Part shown: positions 38,501 to 47,498 of the stretch, piece after piece | Layout: each line of letters begins with the position of its first letter | How positions within the stretch are numbered: the first letter of the stretch is position 1 | Assembly (NCBI RefSeq): GCF_031010195.1 | Contig: NZ_JAUAMC010000002.1 | Span: 124,001 to 188,000 of the forward strand | Length of the DNA: 64,000 nucleotides | Direction: 5' to 3' | Source of the DNA: Halomonas sp. SpR8 | Lineage (GTDB): Bacteria; Pseudomonadota; Gammaproteobacteria; Pseudomonadales; Halomonadaceae | Position numbers and translations under genes: made by a program | Notes under the pieces: generated by a model | What the model saw: only the letters and a program-made list of their open reading frames with translations | The model's database searches: none | What the model was told of the DNA's origin: nothing

Positions 38501-41149
38501 ATGGGCGCGGTAAGAAGCCACCAACTCATCGAGCATAATCTGCATCGATACGCCATCGGAGATAATGTGATGCATGACAACGACCAAGGCATACGCATCG
38601 TCGCTCACACGCAGCAACGCCGCTCGCAACAGAGGGCCTGTTGAGAGATCGAAGGGCTCGTTATTAAGCCTTCGGATCGCATCTTCCTCGTTCTGCTTCA
38701 ACTGATCGGCGGGCACGTCACGAAAATCGACGATTTCCAGCCCAAAGGAAGCGTCAGGTCTAATTAACTGCTTGGGAACTCCCTCATCGTCAACGTAAAA
38801 CAAGGTACGCAGCGACTCATGCCGTGCTATCAAACCGTCAAAAGCATCATGCATTGCTGCAGTGTTCAATTGGCCTGATAAACGCAGAACGCCACCGATA
38901 TGATAAGCCGTGCTCTCAGGCTCCAGTTGCCATAAGAACCATAGGCGTTGCTGGTCATGAGAGAGAGGCAGTGGCTCAGCACGACGCGCAGTTGACAATA
39001 CCGGGATAGGCAAACGACCCAAATTGGTATGATCATTTCTTATGCGCTCGACTTCCTTCGCCATAGCAGACAGTGAGAAATTCTCGAAAACTGACTTAAC
39101 TGAAAAATCAAGCGCCCAATGCTCGCTAATGCGTGAAGCCAGCTGCACCGCCGCCAGAGAATTACCACCACTAGCAAAGAAGTGGGCATTGCTCCCCAGT
39201 GGCGTTACCTGGTCATCGCCCAGCACTTGGCGCCATAGCGTCGCTAACTTCTGCTCCGTTTCGCTCCCAGCTTCTGCGGTAGAGTGCGATGACTCTCCAC
39301 CACCAGCGCCCTCATCGTCGCCACCGCTGACAAAATGCCCAAAGGCGTGAATGGCGTAGGCATCCAGACTGCCCGCCTCCCAGCCTTGACGGCAGGCGCT
39401 GCGCTGTAACTTGCCGCTGGAGGTTTTAGGAAGGCCGCCGGGGTTGAGTAGTATCGCGACAGAAAGCGGCTCATGGCAGGCGGACCCTACCGCCTCACTA
39501 AGCGCCTCGATCAACTTCTCGGCGGGTACCAGCTTCTGCATACCGCGGGAGACTTCTGCCGCAACGCCGATCCCTTCAGCGCCTTCCGGCGTGGTCACGG
39601 CAAAGGCCGCCACGCGCCCTTTGCGCACGGCTTCCACTTCCGCCTCGACAGCGCTCTCGATATCCTGGGGATAAACGTTATGGCCGCGCAGAATGATCAG
39701 GTCTTTAATACGCCCGGCGATATACAACTGCCCTTGGTGCAAAAAGCCTAGATCGCCGGTACGTAGCCAGCGATCGTCTCGGGCGTCGAGGCCTTGTGCA
39801 TTGGTATTGTGAGCCTCGCTATCGTGAGCCCCGGTACGTTGCCAGCTAACGCCATCCCGGGTAACGAAAGTTTGGGCCGTGGCTTCGGGGTTCTGCCAAT
39901 ACCCATGTGCCACGCTGGGTCCATTGACCCAGATCTCGCCGACGTCGCCTTCGGGCAGCGAGTGAAGCCCCTCTGGATCAACAATGTCGATTGCGTGACC
40001 TGGTTCCGGCGTGCCGCAGCCTACCAGCGTATTGCCTTCAACCGCTGAAGCGGCCTTCCCCTCAGCCAGCGACTTTTGCGAAAAAGCCGTGCCCACCACG
40101 CCTGTACCGCGTGAGTTACAGCTGACCAATAGCGTGGCTTCAGCCAAGCCATAGCAGGGTGCTGCGGTGTCAGCGGCAAAGCCCGCCGGGCGAAAGCGTT
40201 CAATAAAGCCAGTGAGAGTCGTGTAACGTACCGGCTCGGCACCTGAAAACGCGACCCGCCAGCTGGATAAATCGAGTGTCTCAATCTGTTCGTCGCGAAT
40301 ACGATCAAGGCACAGCCGATAAGCAAAATCGGGGCCGCCGCTCATGGTGCCCCGATGGCGGGAAATCGCTTCCAGCCAGCGTACCGGCCGCTGTAAAAAG
40401 AAGGTGGGGCTCATTAATACCAAAGGAATACCGCGATAAATGGGCTGTAACAATCCGCCGATCAGGCCCATATCGTGATAAAGCGGCAGCCAACTGACGA
40501 AAACATCGTCGGCACCAATCGCAAAGCCTGTCTCGATAGCACGCTCGTTGGCCATCAAGTTGCCATGGCTGACCATGACTCCTTTGGGCGTGGCTGTGGA
40601 GCCTGAGGTGTATTGCAAAAAGGCGATATCATCGCGCTTGGGGCGATGCTCGACCCAGTGTTCAGCGCGGCTCTCATCTACGGCATCCACGGGGATCAGT
40701 TCGGCGCTACCGAATCCCTTGCTGGCCGATGCGACCACATCAATAATCGTCGTAGAGGTAAGCACACAGGCAGCCTGGGAGTCGGCGGCAATGGCCAGCA
40801 GACGCGCCAGGTGCTGCTGCTTGGCCGACTCCGGCGGGAAGACCGGCACGGCAATCACCCCGGCATATAGGCAGGCGAAGAACGCCACCACGTAGTGCTC
40901 ATCGTTATCCAGCAGGATCAAGGCACGCTCACCCGCCGGGAACCGCTGCTGTAGCTCGCTGGCCAAAGCACGCGAACGCCGCTCCAAGGTGGCGTAATCA
41001 AGGGTGGTATCACCTTGAGCGTTCACCACTATCAGCGCCCTGTCATGGGGCCTTTCCTGGGCTAAGCGACTTAAATGCTCTACAAAGTTGTTAGAAACAC
41101 CGTTGTGGGGCGAGCTACTGAACGTTGTCTGGGCGTGCCTAATATTCAT
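32513..41149 (-). CDS. NRPS1: FAAL-T-C-A(Thr)-T-C*-A(X)-T, siderophore-initiating synthetase
   Basis: A 2878-residue synthetase that loads a fatty acid and starts the peptide. Residues 20-600 are a fatty acyl-AMP ligase ([12 protein letters not shown] near 178, [20 protein letters not shown]); then T (GGNSL near 661), C (HHIISDG near 860), A ([10 protein letters not shown] near 1336), T (GGHSL near 1728), C* (HHLIDDN near 1961), A ([10 protein letters not shown] near 2425), T (GGHSL near 2811). The first A domain reads D-F-W-N-I-G-M-V-H, the standard threonine code; the second reads D-V-W-N-M-G-L-I-H, as in NRPS2 module 2. The FAAL start module means the product is a lipopeptide. The ATG at 41149 is preferred: a longer frame from 41275 would overlap the hydroxylase gene and adds residues without family resemblance. 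The start lies 46 bases after that gene. Confidence 0.92.
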   Translation of the reverse strand: MNIRHAQTTFSSSPHNGVSNNFVEHLSRLAQERPHDRALIVVNAQGDTTLDYATLERRSRALASELQQRFPAGERALILLDNDEHYVVAFFACLYAGVIAVPVFPPESAKQQHLARLLAIAADSQAACVLTSTTIIDVVASASKGFGSAELIPVDAVDESRAEHWVEHRPKRDDIAFLQYTSGSTATPKGVMVSHGNLMANERAIETGFAIGADDVFVSWLPLYHDMGLIGGLLQPIYRGIPLVLMSPTFFLQRPVRWLEAISRHRGTMSGGPDFAYRLCLDRIRDEQIETLDLSSWRVAFSGAEPVRYTTLTGFIERFRPAGFAADTAAPCYGLAEATLLVSCNSRGTGVVGTAFSQKSLAEGKAASAVEGNTLVGCGTPEPGHAIDIVDPEGLHSLPEGDVGEIWVNGPSVAHGYWQNPEATAQTFVTRDGVSWQRTGAHDSEAHNTNAQGLDARDDRWLRTGDLGFLHQGQLYIAGRIKDLIILRGHNVYPQDIESAVEAEVEAVRKGRVAAFAVTTPEGAEGIGVAAEVSRGMQKLVPAEKLIEALSEAVGSACHEPLSVAILLNPGGLPKTSSGKLQRSACRQGWEAGSLDAYAIHAFGHFVSGGDDEGAGGGESSHSTAEAGSETEQKLATLWRQVLGDDQVTPLGSNAHFFASGGNSLAAVQLASRISEHWALDFSVKSVFENFSLSAMAKEVERIRNDHTNLGRLPIPVLSTARRAEPLPLSHDQQRLWFLWQLEPESTAYHIGGVLRLSGQLNTAAMHDAFDGLIARHESLRTLFYVDDEGVPKQLIRPDASFGLEIVDFRDVPADQLKQNEEDAIRRLNNEPFDLSTGPLLRAALLRVSDDAYALVVVMHHIISDGVSMQIMLDELVASYRAHIRSEPAQLPELRVQYADYASWQRDWLAAGEGERQLAYWKQQLGSEHPVLDLPTDHPRQASTAKRAGQHEFALSNELQVGLRRLAESQNTSLFTVLLAAFQGLLHRYSGQQEIRVGVPVANRQRQEIEGVIGFFVNTLVLRNDIDSRHSFETILTQCQDAVIGALAHSSLPFEQLVEALQPARSSTQNPLFQVVLNYRQEDLSAFRALPDQALTGVELLQQDAQFDLTLDVRESPDGQLEFSIIYASALFEPSTIQRLAGYFQALLKNSLKSPEQALGDIELLDKGEQLQLQEWGKTSQRYPEAPSIHHLIERQTAATPEATALVFEDQSLSYAELNARANCLAHYLIGLGVKPETRVGIAVERSIEMVVGLLAILKAGGAYVPLDPDYPAERLAYMVEDSGIELLLTQSELATKLPQREWLTSVALDSLDVTEQPTHDPGLALSGDNLAYVIYTSGSTGQPKGAQLSHANVTRLLDATASWFEFSGQDTWALFHSYAFDFSVWEIFGALCTGGKLVVVPFWTSRSPEDFLELLCREQVTVLNQTPSAFRQLINVPGIQTRKDLALRVVIFGGEALEPAMLRPWIECFGDTHPRLINMYGITETTVHVTYRPITAADLQGQRSPVGVAIPDLGIEVLDNDLNRVPIGVVGELYVSGAGLARGYLKRAGLSAERFVANPFDSEGGRLYRTGDLGRWRDDGQLEYLGRGDQQVKIRGFRIELGEIEACLLAQPEIRDAVVVACSGPGGDRLVGYMVGAVVEVDLQVLRKRLSHHLPDHMIPSALVVMDALPLTTNGKLDRAALPDPDMGVGNGEFEAPCGEWEVSLAGLWCEVLEVERVGRHDNFFELGGHSLLALRLIARLRERGRDIAIRELFEHPRLSDFAQVLEAANNLHKVEVPPNLIPEHCETIEPWMLPLVSIDREAIARIESTILGGGSNIQDIYPLAPLQEGILFHHRLHAERDAYITSYTMRFDDHTRMASFIDGFNQVMARHDILRTAFFWEGLDEPVQVVLRQAPLVVEWLGKASGDGIEGSKLSPLERLSHAASPGRCRIDVRRAPLMRAVAIEDTVDSGCLLQLLIHHLIDDNMTVKQVVKEIALIEQGRSAELPEPMPFRSFIAQARLGVSDSEHQAYFHRRLGDLDEGTLPFDLNDVLGDGDDIDEQRLVLDGELAAAIRQQARRHGVSVAAFFHLAWSLVMAKATGKDDVVFGTVLSGRMQGIEGAEQALGVFINTLPLRITLGSQGVDECLRQTHDALSELLSHEHASLGLAQRCSGLPGGTPLFSSLLNYRLSAPQLEGSTTPTWEGMEALSVQERTNYPVGMSVDDLGEGFQLAGLVSRSVGAERLCDYMRAAVVGIVASLQSAPQHAISEISLLGKYEQQLLSEWGENTQHYCDTSPIHQLIERQAALTPEVTALVFEEQSLSYAELNTRASRLAHYLIGLGVKPETRVGIAMERSIEMVVGLLAILKAGGAYVPLDPEYPLERLAFIAEDSGIELLLTQHHLRESLPVADGLSVVELDRLDVAHHASSNPAVALHGEHLAYVIYTSGSTGRPKGAAIRHDALTNCMLWMQETYQLTDTDTVLHKAPFGFDVSVWEIFWPLSVGVRLVIAQPGDHRDPERIIELIERHGVTTLNFVPSMLKAFLAYPDVKDKTRLKHIMCGGEAVPATLQQDVAECLDGAHLHDLYGPTETTIHVTHWWCRDEAHRQIPIGRPISGTCTYVLDGELNLVPQGVAGELYLGGISLARGYLNRSDLTAERFIADPFTEGERLYRTGDLVRWREDGQLEYLGRLDHQVKIRGLRIELGEIEAELLSQPEVREAVVVAQDSPSGSRLVAYVVPQDDIQLDTSSLREALGQRLPDYMVPGAVVTLDTLPLNANGKVDRKALPEPDLASSSQYEPPQGEVEEALVEIWSEVLGVERVGRHDNFFEIGGHSLAAMQISASFTQRFGEALPVRLIFEYPTLAKMATQVALKQVNADGGRAKRLSTMDQLLNELEG

Positions 41150-41195
41150 ATGCGTACCTGCTGGAATTCCTGGCCGTGGGGTTGAGCCGTTATCT

Positions 41196-42197
41196 TCAGT
41201 CTTTGGAGAGGTTGCCGTGACCTTCCGCCATGGCGACGACGACTTTGCGCGGCCCTTTAAACGGCGTGCGCGCATGGGCGACCAGCATGTTGTCGAGCAT
41301 CAGCACATCGCCCGCCTGCCAGGGGAACATCACCGTTTCGTCGGCCAGGACGCCGCGGATCTCATCGAAAATGGCATCGTCAATGGGGCTGCCATCGGCA
41401 AAGAAAACGTTGCGCGGCATGTCTTCTGGGTCAAGCAGCTCTTCCAGCGATTCACGCACTTCTGGCTGCAGGTTGGAGACATGGAAAAGATGGCCTTGGT
41501 TAAACCACACCTGCTCACCGGTGACCGGATGGGTCTCTATGCTTTGGCATAGCTGGGTGGTGCGCAGATCGCCGTCGGGTTTCCACTCACAGCGAATCCC
41601 CGCGCGTTGGCAGAATGCCTCCACTTCGGCGCGGTCTTCGGTGTTAAACACCTTTTGCCAAGGCATATCGAAATCGCCGTAGTTGCGTACGTAGAGAATG
41701 CCGGGGGCAAAGCGCTCGCGGATCTCTGCTGGCATGCGGCGGTAAATAGCGCGGCTATCGGCAATCGGGGTCTCTCCCCCTTCAGGGGAAGCGGTGACAC
41801 AGTGGAACCAGATTTTCATCGGCCACTCGCGGGTATAGGCCTGCTCGTTGTGTAGGGGAATATGTTGGTGAGCGGGGTATTCGGTGGAGGTATAAATGCC
41901 CGATGACACCGCTGAACGTGGCGTGGAAGCGAACTCATAACTCAGCAGCGGATGGCCAAACGCAGCGGCAAACTGCTGAAAATCGTCAACGGAGGGAACA
42001 TCGAAACCTCTCAGTAGCACGCCGCCCACCCTGGTCACCAGAGACTCGATATCCGCACGAAAATCGCCAAAGGCTTCCAGCAGCGGCTGCCCCGGGTAGG
42101 TGGGGGAAATCATAATGGGCAGCTCTGAATCAGTTGGCCCCTGACGTTCGGGTACGGTGTTGGGTTGTTGCGTGGGTGTTGCGCTTTGGCTGTCCAT
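41196..42197 (-). CDS. SyrP/TauD-like Fe(II)/2-oxoglutarate dioxygenase, predicted aspartyl beta-hydroxylase
   Basis: A 333-residue non-heme iron dioxygenase. The iron site is visible as HNE ([12 protein letters not shown], near residue 116) and the distal histidine in VAHARTPF (near 307), followed by the 2-oxoglutarate-binding Arg in KGPRKVVVA. The HxE rather than HxD triad and the surrounding sequence are typical of the SyrP group, which hydroxylates Asp while bound to an NRPS carrier protein. The Asp module of NRPS2 supplies the substrate, so the product would be beta-hydroxyaspartate, an iron-binding residue. The ATG at 42197 is set by AGGAGAT five bases before; an in-frame codon at 42278 would overlap the PPTase gene. 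Stand-alone, not fused to an NRPS. Confidence 0.88.
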   Translation of the reverse strand: MDSQSATPTQQPNTVPERQGPTDSELPIMISPTYPGQPLLEAFGDFRADIESLVTRVGGVLLRGFDVPSVDDFQQFAAAFGHPLLSYEFASTPRSAVSSGIYTSTEYPAHQHIPLHNEQAYTREWPMKIWFHCVTASPEGGETPIADSRAIYRRMPAEIRERFAPGILYVRNYGDFDMPWQKVFNTEDRAEVEAFCQRAGIRCEWKPDGDLRTTQLCQSIETHPVTGEQVWFNQGHLFHVSNLQPEVRESLEELLDPEDMPRNVFFADGSPIDDAIFDEIRGVLADETVMFPWQAGDVLMLDNMLVAHARTPFKGPRKVVVAMAEGHGNLSKD

Positions 42198-42207
42198 TAT
42201 TGATCTC

Positions 42208-42909
42208 CTAAAAAGTCGTTGAGTAGCGTTCGCTCTGGACATAGCTCTTTGCATAGCCCAGGGCAGCGGCATAGCCACTCGGCGCGGGCAGCGGCCATGC
42301 TTGCAAAGGTGACAAAACGGGAAGCGAGTGCTCGAGGCAGTAGCTAGTGGGTGGCACTGGAGATGGGCTAACCGAGAGCGCCTGTAGATGGTCAGCGATT
42401 CCTAACCCCAAGGTTTTGAGCACCGCTTCTTTAACCACCCAGCGCTCCATAAAGGGCAGCGTGGCGCCGCTAATGTGGTCGCGCTGCTCGCTAGGCGATA
42501 GCACCAACCCGTGTAGCGGCGCCAGTTCGGCCTCGGGTCGGCGACGCTCAATATCGACCCCCACCGCGCCGCCGGGAGCGAGCGCGATCAAGGCGACATT
42601 GCCAGAGTGGGAGACACTGAAGGCAGGCCCATCACCGCCTTCCAGCGCTGGTTTGCCGTAGGCGTTCCGGGTGAACACCAGCTTTTCTGGTGCTATACCG
42701 GTGTGCGCTGATAGCAGCCGCCGCAGGGCAGCGCGTGTCGCCACGGCGCGCACGACATCGGCGTGATGGCGGAGCCGTTGGCCGCGCTGCCACTCAGCTC
42801 GGCTCAGCAGTCGAGCATCGTCGTCGGCTACCGGGGCGTTAAGGTCAAGCGCTAGGCACCAAACCTCAAGCCCTTCGGGCACCCCTTCAGCTAACCGCAG
42901 GCGCTGCAT
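42208..42909 (-). CDS. 4'-phosphopantetheinyl transferase, Sfp type
   Basis: A 233-residue enzyme that transfers phosphopantetheine from CoA to the carrier domains of the NRPSs. Signature motifs are FSVSHSG (97-103), VGVDIE (116-121, Mg-binding Asp and Glu) and WVVKEAVLK (157-165). GGAGGTG precedes the ATG. It overlaps the thioesterase gene by 23 bases and ends 10 bases before the hydroxylase, so it is translated as part of the NRPS operon and is probably dedicated to it. Confidence 0.93.
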   Translation of the reverse strand: MQRLRLAEGVPEGLEVWCLALDLNAPVADDDARLLSRAEWQRGQRLRHHADVVRAVATRAALRRLLSAHTGIAPEKLVFTRNAYGKPALEGGDGPAFSVSHSGNVALIALAPGGAVGVDIERRRPEAELAPLHGLVLSPSEQRDHISGATLPFMERWVVKEAVLKTLGLGIADHLQALSVSPSPVPPTSYCLEHSLPVLSPLQAWPLPAPSGYAAALGYAKSYVQSERYSTTF

Positions 42910-43627
42910 GGGGCACCTCCTCTAACCGTCGGGCCAGCGCCCGTTCGATGGTCGCCAGCACTTGCGCCTGCTGCTGGCGAATAAAGAAGTGGCCGCCTTC
43001 GAACCAATCTAATGAGAATGCTCCGCCCGCTTCCCGCTGCCACGCTTCCAAGCGCTCTCTGTCAATATCGTCTTCGCGCCCAGCGAGTACCTGTAGGGGG
43101 TATGCAAGCGGCTGCCCGCCGCGATAGCGGAAACTGCGACAGAGCCGGTAGTCCGCCGCCAACACATCCAGGGTGAGACGCAGCAGCTCGGGGCTTTCGA
43201 ACACCTCCTCTGGAGTACCGCCCTGTTGGCGCAGATCAGCGATTAGGGCCTCGTCATTATCCAGCCCCGCCAAGCGCTCCGGGTCGCGCATCGAAGGGGC
43301 CGCACTGCCCGAGGCGAATAGCATCCGTGGCTGAGGGCGCCCCACATCGCGCAGGCGTGCCGCCATGCCGTAGGCCAGCAGTGCCCCCATGCTGTGGCCG
43401 AACAGGGCAAAATCGCCTCGCATCCGCGTTGCCTGCTCTTCGCACAGCCGTACCACCTGGGTCTCGAAGTCGCCGATCAGCGGCTCACCCAGGCGTTCGC
43501 CACGCCCAGGCAATTCGACGGGACATACCTCGACCCAGGCGGGCAACTGGCGTTTCCAGCGCAGATACATGGTGGCGCTGGCCCCGGCGCAGGGCAGGCA
43601 GAGCAGCCTTAAACGCTTAACCTGCAT
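42887..43627 (-). CDS. Type II thioesterase
   Basis: A 246-residue alpha/beta hydrolase of the GrsT/RifR editing thioesterase family. The nucleophile elbow is GHSMG (77-81), the acid lies in LAGREDDID and the histidine in FEGGHFF near 218; [19 protein letters not shown] near the start is also typical. These enzymes clear mis-primed or stalled carrier domains of NRPSs. The gene overlaps the MbtH gene end by 11 bases and the PPTase start by 23 bases, consistent with tight operon coupling; GGAGCAGGTGA precedes its ATG. Confidence 0.92.
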   Translation of the reverse strand: MQVKRLRLLCLPCAGASATMYLRWKRQLPAWVEVCPVELPGRGERLGEPLIGDFETQVVRLCEEQATRMRGDFALFGHSMGALLAYGMAARLRDVGRPQPRMLFASGSAAPSMRDPERLAGLDNDEALIADLRQQGGTPEEVFESPELLRLTLDVLAADYRLCRSFRYRGGQPLAYPLQVLAGREDDIDRERLEAWQREAGGAFSLDWFEGGHFFIRQQQAQVLATIERALARRLEEVPHAAPAVS

Positions 43628-43862
43628 TCACCTGCTCCGCCTCGGCGCTGGCCTGCTCATCCATCCATTGGCGCAGCGAAAGTGGCCGCATATCGGTCCA
43701 GGTCTTTTCGACGTAGGCTAAGCAGGTTGGCTTATCGCCAAGCACGCCGGTATCCGTCCAACCGGCAGGAATTGCCTTCCACTCTGGCCATAGGGAGTAC
43801 TGCTCTTCGTGGTTGACTAATACGCGGAAAACACCATCTTCACGATCAAAACAGCTTGTCAT
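43617..43862 (-). CDS. MbtH-like protein
   Basis: An 81-residue NRPS accessory protein that binds and activates adenylation domains. The family signature is clear: [19 protein letters not shown] (17-35) and the later [17 protein letters not shown] with the conserved tryptophans. The ATG at 43862 follows GAGG by eight bases; a TTG further upstream in frame is not needed. First gene of the 28 kb operon, with an ECF-type promoter box and a Fur-like element before it. Confidence 0.95.
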   Translation of the reverse strand: MTSCFDREDGVFRVLVNHEEQYSLWPEWKAIPAGWTDTGVLGDKPTCLAYVEKTWTDMRPLSLRQWMDEQASAEAEQVNAG

Positions 43863-43897
43863 GGGTCTAACCTCATCGTTGCCTAAGGAATGAGAAA

Positions 43898-43926
43898 TAA
43901 AACGCAATTGCTTCTCATTACTTAAC
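43898..43926. promoter_or_regulatory. Possible Fur box before the NRPS operon
   Basis: On the minus strand the run TAATGAGAAGCAATTGCG lies about 40-55 bases before the MbtH start and resembles a degenerate Fur repeat (AATGAGAA-type). It sits just downstream of the ECF box, where a repressor could act. Weak match, by eye. Confidence 0.35.
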
Positions 43927-43927
43927 G

Positions 43928-43951
43928 ACGAGTGAGACGCTAGAAAATTTA
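43928..43951 (-). promoter_or_regulatory. PvdS-type ECF sigma promoter box (TAAAT-N16-CGT) of the NRPS operon
   Basis: Reading the minus strand, TAAAT (43951-43947), exactly 16 bases, then CGT (43930-43928), 66 bases before the MbtH start. This is the -35/-10 arrangement of promoters recognised by PvdS-like iron-starvation sigma factors, and the gene for such a sigma factor is 500 bases away. The region just before CGT reads TCTCACTCGTC, matching the box at 7017-7040. Confidence 0.65.
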
Positions 43952-44123
43952 GTGTTGGAGGGAAGAAAATAGAAAAATAAAGGGAGGGGGGCGCCAGTTC
44001 GTCGGCATTACCTTTGCCAAGCTAAAATGGCACCGGTGGGCATCAGCTTTAGCTCGCGCACATTTAGCTAGCCTGACAATCTAAGGGGGGATTAAAAAAA
44101 AGGGAGCAAAAAACCGTGGCGTA

Positions 44124-44330
44124 TCAGTTGCGCTCATCATCACTTGGGATCAGCCCTGTTAGCAGCCAGAGTTGTTCCGCTTCATGAAACACTTGGCGAT
44201 GCTGGGAAGAAGCCGCCAACCACGCATGGAACGCGTCACGGTCAGCGTCACTTAACGTCTTTTCATGCTCACGCATCAGCCAGTCCAGCGCCGTTTGCCA
44301 AACGCTATCATCGCCACTGTTGTTATCCAT
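44124..44330 (-). CDS. Truncated FecR-like anti-sigma factor (N-terminal DUF4880 domain only)
   Basis: A 68-residue protein matching only the cytoplasmic N-terminal domain of FecR/FpvR anti-sigma factors: ALDWLMREHEKTLSDADRDAFHAWLAAS, then HRQVF, EAEQLW. Full-length relatives are about 320 residues with a membrane helix and a periplasmic domain; both are absent, and no remnant is visible downstream before 43862. It could still bind the adjacent ECF sigma factor. The ATG at 44330 is chosen, with a GAGG rather far upstream; a TTG at 44342 is the alternative. It follows the sigma gene after 132 bases on the same strand. Confidence 0.75.
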   Translation of the reverse strand: MDNNSGDDSVWQTALDWLMREHEKTLSDADRDAFHAWLAASSQHRQVFHEAEQLWLLTGLIPSDDERN

Positions 44331-44462
44331 CGTTACCGTCAAACCTCGCTACTGCTGCCTGCCATCAGTCAACTTACTTGGTAAGCGCCGAGGGTTTTCA
44401 ACGCTATCGTTATTCGTTGACAGTGTAACAAAGCGACCACAAAGTGGGGACGGAACGTGGGC

Positions 44463-44990
44463 TTACCGATCTGGCAACATCTGACCTCGTAGCGACCGGC
44501 GGCAATGAGTCAGTGCATCGCGAATCATAAAGTTAACTGACGTGGTAGAAACACCTAGCTGTAGCGCCACTTCCCGCTGGGTATGGCTTCCCGATCGATA
44601 GAGTTCAAAGGCGCGGCGCGTACGTTCTGGCAGCTCGTCCAACGCTTCAACCACCTGGGCCAAGGCCTGGCGATCAATCGCAATCACCTCAGGTGAGTGT
44701 GACGCGCAAGAGGCGTTATCCCCCTCCTCTGCTTTTGCAAACAGCGCTGACTCAAACGCGGAACGTCGGCAGCGGTCAATGGCGAGGTTGCGCACCACCC
44801 GTGACACGTAGGATATGGGCTGTTTTACCTCAAAAAGCGTGGTTGCTTCTGAAATTTTCAGATAGGCATCCTGCACAACATCATCGGCTTGATCAGCACT
44901 GCCCAATACTCTTGCAGCGACACAGCAGAGCCTAGGCCGCTGATTAACGAAGATGTCTTCTAACTCAGCGCTCCAGGTCTGGGTATTCAC
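44463..44990 (-). CDS. ECF sigma factor, FecI/PvdS-like
   Basis: A 175-residue iron-starvation sigma factor. Region 2 shows DQADDVVQDAYLKI and YVSRVVRNLAIDRCRR; region 4 shows LPERTRRAFELYRSGSHTQREVALQLGVS and SVNFMIRDALTHCRRSL. The GTG at 44990 is preferred because AGGAGG lies seven bases before it; an in-frame GTG at 45020 has no ribosome site. A Fur-like dyad overlaps its promoter region. It probably drives the TAAAT-N16-CGT boxes in this window. The adjacent anti-sigma gene is truncated. Confidence 0.9.
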   Translation of the reverse strand: MNTQTWSAELEDIFVNQRPRLCCVAARVLGSADQADDVVQDAYLKISEATTLFEVKQPISYVSRVVRNLAIDRCRRSAFESALFAKAEEGDNASCASHSPEVIAIDRQALAQVVEALDELPERTRRAFELYRSGSHTQREVALQLGVSTTSVNFMIRDALTHCRRSLRGQMLPDR

Positions 44991-45030
44991 TGCTTGGCCT
45001 CCTGCCTGAATTAGCACCACGAAATAAATG

Positions 45031-45048
45031 GCAACAATTATTATTTGC
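45031..45048. promoter_or_regulatory. Putative Fur box before the ECF sigma gene
   Basis: GCAACAATTATTATTTGC is an AT-rich imperfect dyad (GCAA...TTGC) about 40 bases before the sigma factor's GTG, on the divergent region shared with TonB receptor 2. Position and composition fit a Fur site; not scored. Confidence 0.5.
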
Positions 45049-45227
45049 GTTAACCCTCAGTAAGTCAACCGGTGCGAGCTAACCCACTTTTTATAACGAT
45101 ATGCTGGTTGATAGAACGGCTACATAGAGTCCTTCCCGCCCTTCCTATGCGTAAAGCGTTTTCTCCTTGGCCTCCCCTCTCCAGAAACCCGCAATGCATT
45201 GACTTCACCCATAAGCCATTCATAATA

Positions 45228-45251
45228 CAAATAATAACGATTAATATTCGT
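45228..45251 (+). promoter_or_regulatory. Possible ECF sigma box, overlapping Fur-like sequence, before TonB receptor 2
   Basis: CAAAT (45228-45232), exactly 16 bases, CGT (45249-45251), then the receptor GTG 35 bases later. It differs by one base from TAAAT-N16-CGT. The spacer AATAACGATTAATATT is also Fur-box-like, so both regulators may read the same stretch. The AT-rich context makes a chance match more likely than at 43928. Confidence 0.4.
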
Positions 45252-45285
45252 AATAATAGAAAATATTAACGCAAGGAGAACATTC

Positions 45286-47466
45286 GTGCACCATCCCACT
45301 TTCCGCAAGCGGGGGCTGACAATCGCCATTGCTGTCGCTACCTGCAGCGCGTCGGCTGTTGTCGTGGCGCAGGACGCTGCGCTGGCACCTTCGTCAGGCG
45401 GTGAATCTTCAACCTCGTTACCTACACTGCAGGTCACAGAAAGTCGTCTTTATGAAGAAGCGACAGGGCCTGTGCATGGTATTGCTGCCACCCGCAGCGC
45501 GACAGGCACCAAAACCGATACGCCAATCATTGAAACGCCACAATCCATCTCAGTGGTCAGTAGTCAGGAATTCCGCAATTATGGCGCGCGCAACGTGAAC
45601 CAAGCGCTGGGCTATACGGCTGGCGTGGCAAGCGCCTATGGCGGGGGAGGTGCCGATACAACCCATGACAGCATGATGATCCGCGGTTTCAGTGTGTATA
45701 ACAGCTACCGGGATGGCAGCAAATACCAAGCCAATGTGTTCGATGCCCAGCAGGAACTCTATGGCCTGGAGCGGTTGGAGGTACTCAAGGGACCCTCGTC
45801 AATTCTGTATGGTGTGGCGTCTCCTGGGGGATTGATCAATGCGGTCAGTAAACGCCCTACCCGCGAGCCCTTGCGCGAAGTTAATCTCGAGGTAGGCAGT
45901 TTTGATCGGCGCCAAGTCTCTGCAGACTTCTCCGACTCGCTGGATGAAGACGGTGAGTTTTCATACCGTTTAACCATGCTGCGCCGCGAAAGCAACACCT
46001 TTATCGACCATGTGCCCGATGATCGCACCTACATCGCGCCTGCTTTTAAGTGGCAGCCGAACGAGGATACCTCGCTGACCCTGCTCAGCGAGTATCAGCG
46101 GGACGAGACAACTTATATCTATGGACTACCCGCCAGCGGCACCATTCTACCCAACCCCAACGGAAAGATTCCTCGGGAGCGATTCGCTGGCGAGCCCGGC
46201 TTCGACGACTACGATAACGAGAGTTACTCCCTCGGCTACCTGTTCGAGCATGACTTTTCCAATCGCCTGAAACTCAGTCACAATTTTCGCAGTTTCCACT
46301 CGGATAGAAACTTCGACAACGTCGGTATTGTTCAGCAACCTCAAAGCGCCGCTGGGCGACTGTTTTCCAGAACCGCCCATGACCGCCGCGATGCATCCAG
46401 GGCAGTCACCTCCGATACATCCTTGCAGTATGACTGGGAGGCCGGAGCAACAACCAACACATCACTGGTCGGCCTTGACTACGTCCGCCAGCGCCACGAA
46501 ACAGAACGTTACCAGCAGACTGTCCCTGCCCTGGATCTCTTCAGCCCTGTCTATGGAAGTGGGGAACTGGGTGAGAGTGTCCCCAATCCATATTCCAATG
46601 TGAGCCGTAAGGAGCAGGTTGGGCTGTATCTTCAGAACCAGATGAAGATTGCCGATAAATGGGTCGTCATGCTGGGCGGGCGTCAGGACTGGACAGATAC
46701 CGAAGCGTCTCGCTATTTCGACCCTTCTCAGGAGCAGCAACAGGATGATGAGGCCTTCACTGGCCGTGTTGGGTTCGTTTACCTGGCCGAGAATGGTTTG
46801 GCGCCCTTCGCCAGCTTCAGTCAATCCTTTGAGGTGGCAACGGGTACTGATCGCAACGGCGACCAGTTCGAGCCGACCCGAGGTGAGCAGTATGAGCTGG
46901 GGCTGCGTTTCCAGCCAGAAGGCTGGGATACTATGTTAACCGCTACCGCTTACGAACTGACCCAGGAAAACATGCTGGTCGCTGACCCGGTCGACACCAC
47001 TTTCCAGACACAAATAGGCGAAGTGCGCTCCCGCGGCGTCGAGCTGGAGGCCAAAACGGAGATCGGCCTCAATACCAACCTGGTCGCCGCCTATGCCTAC
47101 ACCGATGCCCGAACCACAAAAAGCAGCCCGGCCACTCCCGAAAAAGTCGGGGAACGAACCGGTCAAGCCCCCTACAACCAGTTCTCGCTATGGGGTGACT
47201 ATCGCTTCAGTGATTTCGGTCTGCCAGGGCTAAAACTGGGGGCGGGTGTACGCTATGTTGGCTCGACGCTTCCTAACGCTTATCTTGATGGCGAAGTGCC
47301 CGATTTTACTCTTGTTGACGCCATGGTCAGCTATGAGACGGGCCCATGGTTACTCTCCTTGAATGCGACCAACCTGACCGATGAAACCTATATCGAGTCT
47401 TGCACCTATGCGTGTTTCTATGGCGAACCGCGCAGTCTTGTCGGTACGGCGTCCTATCAGTGGTGA
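45286..47466 (+). CDS. TonB-dependent siderophore receptor 2 (FhuA/FoxA-like)
   Basis: A 726-residue outer-membrane ferric-siderophore receptor. Signal peptide ending near VVVAQ (about residue 28-30), TonB-box-like LPTLQVTESRL, plug domain (IIETPQSISVVSSQEF, MIRGFSVYNSYRDG, RLEVLKGPSSILYGVASPGGLINAVSK) and a barrel ending YGEPRSLVGTASYQW, the form typical of ferrichrome/ferrioxamine-type receptors. It begins at a GTG, set by AAGGAG seven bases upstream. No STN signalling domain. It is divergent from the ECF sigma gene and overlaps or abuts the next FhuD-like gene, so receptor and binding protein may be one unit. Confidence 0.93.
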   Translation: MHHPTFRKRGLTIAIAVATCSASAVVVAQDAALAPSSGGESSTSLPTLQVTESRLYEEATGPVHGIAATRSATGTKTDTPIIETPQSISVVSSQEFRNYGARNVNQALGYTAGVASAYGGGGADTTHDSMMIRGFSVYNSYRDGSKYQANVFDAQQELYGLERLEVLKGPSSILYGVASPGGLINAVSKRPTREPLREVNLEVGSFDRRQVSADFSDSLDEDGEFSYRLTMLRRESNTFIDHVPDDRTYIAPAFKWQPNEDTSLTLLSEYQRDETTYIYGLPASGTILPNPNGKIPRERFAGEPGFDDYDNESYSLGYLFEHDFSNRLKLSHNFRSFHSDRNFDNVGIVQQPQSAAGRLFSRTAHDRRDASRAVTSDTSLQYDWEAGATTNTSLVGLDYVRQRHETERYQQTVPALDLFSPVYGSGELGESVPNPYSNVSRKEQVGLYLQNQMKIADKWVVMLGGRQDWTDTEASRYFDPSQEQQQDDEAFTGRVGFVYLAENGLAPFASFSQSFEVATGTDRNGDQFEPTRGEQYELGLRFQPEGWDTMLTATAYELTQENMLVADPVDTTFQTQIGEVRSRGVELEAKTEIGLNTNLVAAYAYTDARTTKSSPATPEKVGERTGQAPYNQFSLWGDYRFSDFGLPGLKLGAGVRYVGSTLPNAYLDGEVPDFTLVDAMVSYETGPWLLSLNATNLTDETYIESCTYACFYGEPRSLVGTASYQW

Positions 47467-47498
47467 TGATGGCGCTTTGTTATCCACACAAAACAGGC

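Noticed and set aside
40613-41149. The N-terminal domain of NRPS1 as an ordinary amino-acid A domain or CoA ligase
   Set aside because: The sequence ([38 protein letters not shown]) is of the fatty acyl-AMP ligase type and is followed directly by a carrier domain.
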